Made by a program: the position numbers and the translations under genes
In this document: positions 31,305-35,305 of the stretch, piece by piece
Position numbering within the stretch: the first letter of the stretch is position 1
How the letters are laid out: the number at the start of each line of letters is the position of its first letter
Source: Magnaporthiopsis rhizophila
Lineage: Eukaryota; Ascomycota; Sordariomycetes; Magnaporthales; Magnaporthaceae
Length of the DNA: 35,305 nt
Reading direction: 5' to 3'
Assembly (NCBI GenBank): GCA_003049465.1
Contig: PYSS01000213.1
Location: forward strand, 1 to 35,305
The notes under the pieces: generated by a model
The model's input: only the letters and a program-made list of their open reading frames with translations
What the model was told of the DNA's origin: nothing
Database searches by the model: none

Positions 31305-31722
31305 GGTTAAATGTGAATTTGAGAATTAAACGCTCGGTAACAAGTGAGGAGCGAGTTAATCGTAAAGGAAGATTATTAGGAATTGCGGCGGCGGGATGCT
31401 AAAGGTGAGATTATGTCGCCGGCGCGGGCTCCCGGGTTTGCCCGTCGAGAGGAGGGAGTTTGGTTAAGGTTGCTGTTAAAAGAATGCTTGGTGTTAGGGT
31501 GGTGTTGCCGGCATAAGTTCCCGAGTTTGCCGGCCGAGAGAAAAAAGCTTAAGTCAGTGCACCCCGTTCCGGCCACCCCCACTTCCGGCCCCCTAGATCC
31601 CCATATAAATTCATATAAATGCACTGTTTTAAGAGCGTTATATCAAATCGGGATAAAATCGTATAAGGAAAAACTAAACGGTTTCATAAAATCAAAGAGT
31701 TATATTTTGTAAATATAATAAC
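31305..31722. other. Transition zone to the transposon-rich end
   Basis: No gene was recognised. At 31551-31579, aagtcagtgcaccccgttcc with ggccacccc following resembles the sequence at 32001-32029 just upstream of the Fot1-type transposase fragment, so it may be the end of a related element. From about 31590 the DNA becomes AT-rich. Confidence 0.5.
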
Positions 31723-31778
31723 TGTTGGAATAGCACTGGGGTGCGCGTGCGATCTGTAAAAGGGGGCTCTCACGGAAA

Positions 31779-31863
31779 GGGCCCGGGTCCTAAAAAGACC
31801 CGGGCGGGCCCATGTGAGTTGTCACATAGGAGCGGAGGCCCGCCCTTTAGGCGATCGCCTCCG
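31779..31863. repeat. Three consecutive hairpins
   Basis: The first pairs gggcccgggtc (31779-31789) with gacccgggcgggccc (31797-31811), with one bulged base. The second pairs ATGTGA with TCACAT (31812-31827, 4-base loop). The third pairs GCGGAGGC with GCCTCCGC (31832-31863). They lie immediately upstream of a TATA-like box. Confidence 0.85.
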
Positions 31864-31906
31864 CGCTTATAAAGGCCATCCAAAGCCCTACCCCAAGTAA
31901 ACAAAT

Positions 31907-31923
31907 CCCCCCCCCCCCCCCCC
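31907..31923 (+). repeat. Poly-C tract (17 C)
   Basis: An uninterrupted run of 17 C, the only long C/G homopolymer in the window, at the edge of the AT-rich region. Confidence 0.95.
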
Positions 31924-32000
31924 ATGTATAATGATAGGACTTTTCCCTATATTATAAAGATTTTTATTTATTACTTTTAAAGCTTTTCGATCTATTAAAT

Positions 32001-32504
32001 AAGTCGGGGTACCCCCTGTTGGCCACCCCGCCAGCCGCACGGCCCCGAATCATCGCGCGTACTTCAATTCTACGGGATTCCATTAATTTTAATCCGTTTT
32101 CCTTACTTTTTACTGCATTTGAACGCTGGGATGCCCGACAAACAGTATACGGAAAAAGAAGTCAAACAGGCCGTTGCCGCCGTGCAGGCGAGGGTCCCTA
32201 TCGCAAGGGCCGCCCGATTTTGGGATATACCAAGGTTTACCTTCCGGCACCGACTTAAAGGCACCCTACCTATCTGGCAATTATAGGAATCCTATTAACA
32301 GATAGTTCCTGAGCAGGAGAAGCGTTCAGCCGACTGGATTTTACTCCAGGCCTTTTTAGGGCTCCTATCGATATATGCAGAAGTCCGGTTTTTTGCATAA
32401 AAGATCCTCCGGCAAAAGGGGACCTCCCAACCCCTCGGAAAGCATTGGGTCCGTGGTTTTTTTAGGCCGATATCCAGAAATCCATACCGGAAAGGCCTAA
32501 AAAA
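32001..32504 (+). mobile_element. Fot1/pogo transposase fragment (N-terminal part)
   Basis: The ATG at 32131 opens a frame MPDKQYTEKEVKQAVAAVQA continuing through ARAARFWDIPRFTFRHRLKG, typical of the N-terminal helix-turn-helix (Psq-type) of pogo/Fot1 transposases. It is followed by a CENP-B-type part (PEQEKRSADWILLQAFLGL, LGKHWVRGF). Stops at CAG/CAA-like positions and one extra T in the run at about 32457-32463 break it. The catalytic DDE domain is missing because gypsy sequence begins at about 32505. The upstream stretch from 32001 may be the element's terminal repeat. The transposase would bind and move DNA by cut and paste; this fragment is dead. Confidence 0.8.
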
Positions 32505-32925
32505 GGGGATAGCATTTATCTTTTGCACCGCAATATTAAAACGAAACGGCCAAATAATAAACTGGATTATAAAAAGTTCGAACCGTTCAGGGTTAAAAAA
32601 ATATTTTTAATAATTAATTACGAATTTTAACTATCACCAATTATAAAAATCCACCCCATTTTTCATATTTCCCTACTAAAACCGGCATTACCTGGTTCAA
32701 AAAGCACAAAATTAATAAAAATTAACCCAAATCAGGAATAAGAAATTAAGAGAATCCTTAATAATAAGGTACATTACCGCAAATAATAATATTTGGTTAA
32801 ATAGGCAAAATAAGGCCAGGAATATAATATGTAGGAAAATTTTTTTTGGGAACTGTTAAAAAATTTTACAAAAATATCGGCAAAAATAATTATAAAAAGG
32901 TTAGCAAAAAAAAACTTAACCTGAT
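32505..32925 (+). pseudogene. Ty3/gypsy chromovirus polyprotein end with chromodomain (RIP-mutated)
   Basis: A single frame, with no indels, reads GDSIYLLHRNIKTKRPNN, then KIHPIFHISLLKP, both typical of the integrase C-terminal part of fungal Ty3/gypsy polyproteins. A chromodomain follows at about 32736-32860 (KRILNNKVHYRK, YLVK, GQEYNM). Stop codons replace residues expected to be Gln or Trp (TAA, TAG), for example in the chromodomain core after YLVK. Such C-to-T and G-to-A changes on both strands are the mark of RIP. The chromodomain normally directs integration to heterochromatin (established for chromoviruses). Reverse transcriptase is absent upstream because the sequence joins the Fot1 fragment. 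Confidence 0.82.
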
Positions 32926-32963
32926 AATACGCCGCTGCGCGCAACAAAACATTATTATATTAA

Positions 32964-33034
32964 AAATTGCACTATGAATTAAACTTAGGGCTTTTTATTT
33001 AAAAACAAACGCGTTACCATTGCGCTATGCAACC
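32964..33034 (-). pseudogene. RIP-decayed tRNA gene relic
   Basis: On the minus strand a 71-nt stretch can be laid out as a tRNA. The 5' acceptor strand is GGTTGCA. The D arm, with box A, is TAGCGCAATGGTAACGCG. An AT-rich anticodon arm follows. The T arm CTAAG-TTTAATT-CATAG has four of five pairs. The 3' strand TGCAATT pairs with the 5' strand apart from two C-to-T type changes at its end. The T loop TTTAATT is what C-to-T and G-to-A changes would make of TTCGANY. The D-arm region resembles fungal tRNA-Arg(UCU), but the anticodon cannot be read reliably. Confidence 0.6.
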
Positions 33035-33296
33035 AAAAAAAAATTATTAAAAAAAAATAACAATTAACCAGATTAAAAAAAGACAAAAAGGTCAGGATGA
33101 GGAATAATCCCGAAACCAGCCTAATCAAAAGGAAAAAACTCGGGGAACGGAATAATAAAAAGAATAAAGGCCTGCGCAACCGCCTGTTCGGCCTCCTCCC
33201 GCTTTACCCGTTCCAATTTCTCCAAATTATCGATACCCTGGAACAGCGCACGCAGCTTTTACTTTAACTAAAAGTTTGTTTATTTTTGTAAATATT
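33035..33296. other. Spacer with a possible antisense coiled-coil frame
   Basis: Between the tRNA relic and the LTR the DNA is less AT-rich at 33170-33260. On the minus strand this part reads KLRALFQGIDNLEKLERVKR followed by EEAEQAVAQAF, a heptad-like charged helix, without a start codon in context. I do not recognise it. Confidence 0.4.
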
Positions 33297-33760
33297 TGTT
33301 ACAACCACAGCTGGCAGGGGACAGAAAGGCTGGGGCTAACCCCCAGCGGAACGCCTTTACCCCGCAGTCATAAAAGCCAAGGGCCAAATAACTAAAGCCA
33401 AGCTGGGAAAAAAGTCACGTAATTAGGCACTTACCTAAGCACGGGTGATATATCTGCTATGTAATATAACAGATATAGCACAGTAATATATCCGTTATAC
33501 AATATAACAAATATAGCACAAATATAATATAGAAAAATTGCCGGTATATAAAGCAAAGGTTTTTTATCATATTAAAATAACTTTAACTGAAACCTTGGCA
33601 TTAATTAACCTAAATTAGCTCCAAAGCACCCTTTTAGGTAAATAATCGAAACTTTTATTATTATTCCAATTTTCCAAGCACAAGTAACCTTGTGAAAATT
33701 ATACTGCTTAGCACCTTTTTTAATATACCCTACCTTAAAAGCAAAAAACTATTTGTAACA
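33297..33760 (+). mobile_element. Ty3/gypsy LTR, 464 bp
   Basis: The block starts TGTTACA (33297-33303) and ends TGTAACA (33754-33760), perfect 7-bp inverted termini. It contains two 38-bp tandem units around gcta/gtta...aacagatatagcac (about 33448-33523) and a TATATAAAG box at about 33545. A gag reading frame follows within about 130 bp, so this can serve as the 5' LTR of the element running off the window. AT content is raised by RIP-type change. Confidence 0.7.
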
Positions 33761-33841
33761 TTTTAATTGATCCTATTCAGTATTTACCGAAAATAACGAG
33801 CAGTAACAATTATATTAACCGCAAGTAAAAAACCCGAAAAT

Positions 33842-34735
33842 ATTATTATTACTGGCAAACTGTATAATAATTTTTCGGCAGCCATGCAAATATTTATTAC
33901 AAAAATCGAAAAATTTAAAAAAGTTTAAACCAAACCTTATATTACCGTTAAATTTTACAAATTTCCCTTGCCTGACAAATATAATAAGAAAAAAAGCAAA
34001 ATCAAAATATTTTTAACCAAATGCAAAAGGTACTTTTTGTTTTATTAAAACCATTTTTAGCAGGAAAAACAAAAAATTATTTATACGGTTATATATTTGA
34101 ATAATAAGGTTAAAAATTAATTCGAACCTATTTGGTCCAATTATTTAAAAGGGCATAACAAATCCAAAAAAAAAACCAAGCTAATATTTGCTAATTTCGA
34201 AAAATTCGAAAAAAAAATTGCAAAAATTTTCGAACAAATTAATAAAAAATAAATAGCTAAAAGAAAATTGCTCCAGCTCTGGCAAAAAGGCCCCGTATTA
34301 ATTTATATTTTTAAATTTCAACAATTAATTAACAAGCTTAATTGAACAAAAAATACCAAAATAACCCAGTTTTATCAAAAGTTAAAAAATAATATAAAAA
34401 ACGAACTATTTAAATAGGAACGATCTAAAAATTTTGTCGATTATATTATTATGGCCATTTATATTAATAATAAATTATACAAATATTGCCTCGAAAAAAA
34501 AACCTAACAAACCAAATCAGTAGCGCAAAATAATAAAATTAACCAGAAAAAGGCAAAATAGCAATAATCCACGGTTTATAATATATATCCTGAACCCATA
34601 AATTTTAATATTAAAATTATATACCAGCAAAAAAAATAAAAGCATATTAGGTTCAAAAATCCAAAGGATGGAAAATATTTTAAATATAAAAAAAAAAAAT
34701 ATATTAAAAAAAATTATTTGCAAAAAAATTAACAA
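33842..34735 (+). pseudogene. Ty3/gypsy gag, RIP-inactivated
   Basis: One frame reads through without indels: MQIFITKIEKFKKV (from 33884), KFPLPDKYNKKKSKIKIFLT, NYLKGHNKSKKKT, NFEKFEKKIAKIFEQINKK, then ITQFYQKLKNNIKNELFK and IIMAIYINNKLYKYCLEKK, all typical of fungal Ty3/gypsy Gag. Several TAA, TAG and TGA stops interrupt it. Near the end, 34676-34717 reads YFKYKKKKYIKKNY, which has exactly the CX2CX4HX4C zinc-knuckle spacing with all four ligands now Tyr; each is one G-to-A or C-to-T transition away. Gag would form the virus-like particle. This copy cannot. The start is uncertain upstream of 33884. Confidence 0.85.
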
Positions 34736-35305
34736 ACGGCTATTTTTTGCCAAAAAAATACAAAAAAAAAAAATAAACTTATAATTCCGGCCTTATTCAA
34801 AATAATATAATAAGCAAAAAAAAAAACCTGTATTTCGAAGTATCGTTTAGCTAAATTTATTATTTTAATAAAAATTATATAATCCATTGCTTTAATAAAA
34901 ATACCACAGGGTATTACCCAAAATAATAAATTGCTGCAATATAACGGATCAACCAATCCTGATTTGGTAACCAAAAAAAAATTAGGACAAATACCAACCC
35001 CATAATATCCGAAAAAAAGAATAATATAACAGTATATGTTTCGGAAAAATTTAAAAAATTAGCTTAATATAAAAATATATCGGATATCTCGGTTAACAAT
35101 TCCGAGAAAAATTTAAATATAAATATAAAAATAAAACAGCCTTTAGGCCAAATGTATTTAATACAAGCCTAAAAAAAAAATTAAATTTAACAATACTTAA
35201 AAAAATTATAAAAATAGATTTTAATAACAAAAAATTTAACAAATAATAATAATAATATATTATTAATTTTAAAAAATTATAATAAAAATTCGATCAGCAA
35301 TTAAT
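34736..35305 (+). mobile_element. Continuation of the RIP-mutated gypsy element (truncated by window)
   Basis: Extremely AT-rich DNA (mostly A and T with rare C and G) follows the gag zinc knuckle. The expected next domain is the protease and the start of reverse transcriptase, but mutation is too heavy to identify motifs by eye. The short minus-strand frames here (Phe/Ile-rich) are artefacts of base composition. Confidence 0.6.

Larger units (their letters stand above)
31723..31930 (+). mobile_element. Probable Ty1/copia-type LTR end
   Basis: The sequence begins TGTTGGAATA, the common start of copia-type LTRs (established pattern), and is followed by three consecutive hairpins (31779-31811, 31812-31827, 31832-31863), a TTATAAA box at about 31866 and a 17-base poly-C. 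The right border and a second LTR were not found, so only one end is supported. Confidence 0.45.

Noticed and set aside
34517..34974. Two minus-strand hydrophobic frames near the right end
   Set aside because: They are antisense to the RIP-mutated gypsy element and reflect only AT-rich composition.

Overview
The window is nuclear DNA from a filamentous ascomycete, most likely a Sordariomycete (order not determinable here). The evidence is short GT-AG introns of about 55-105 bp, TATA boxes 80-160 bp upstream of start codons, many genes for secreted proteins, and pogo/Fot1 and Ty3/gypsy chromovirus relics carrying repeat-induced point mutation (RIP)-type damage. It is gene-poor and looks accessory: eight convincing genes in about 31 kb, then about 3.6 kb of very AT-rich transposon debris at the right end.

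Layout. 1-2.3 kb: no recognisable gene. 2.3-4.55 kb (-): six-exon secreted arylsulfatase. 5.3-5.7 kb (-) and 7.46-7.86 kb (-): two small cysteine-rich secreted proteins. 9.37-9.90 kb (+): small secreted protein with an HEXXH zinc-protease motif. 9.9-13.2 kb: gene-free, with CCTAGGTA motifs, polypurine blocks and CAGGGTAGG and AACCCA repeats. 13.2-15.7 kb: an LTR-like block, a 33-bp pyrimidine tandem repeat, and a proline/RGG-rich reading frame broken by a frameshift and stops. 16.8-18.07 kb (-): four-exon secreted isochorismatase-fold hydrolase. 19.75-20.58 kb (+): probable GPI-anchored surface protein. 21.4-26.4 kb (-): decayed SNF2-like helicase gene, invaded by low-complexity DNA and a MITE. 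27.1-28.2 kb (-): secreted Pro/Thr-rich protein whose C-terminal domain faintly resembles ADP-ribosyl cyclase. 29.26-30.21 kb (+): ankyrin-repeat protein. 30.74-31.30 kb (-): broken charged-protein gene. 31.7-35.3 kb: copia-type LTR end, a Fot1/pogo transposase fragment joined to the chromodomain end of a gypsy polyprotein, a tRNA relic, then a gypsy LTR and gag running off the window.

Seven of the eight convincing genes encode proteins with N-terminal signal peptides, and all seven have a TATA box at a similar distance. They share no visible pathway. Together they look like a set of independently transcribed secreted enzymes and effector-like proteins in a transposon-rich neighbourhood. Exon joins were worked out by hand from splice sites and reading phase. 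All family names are from motif recognition, without database searches.
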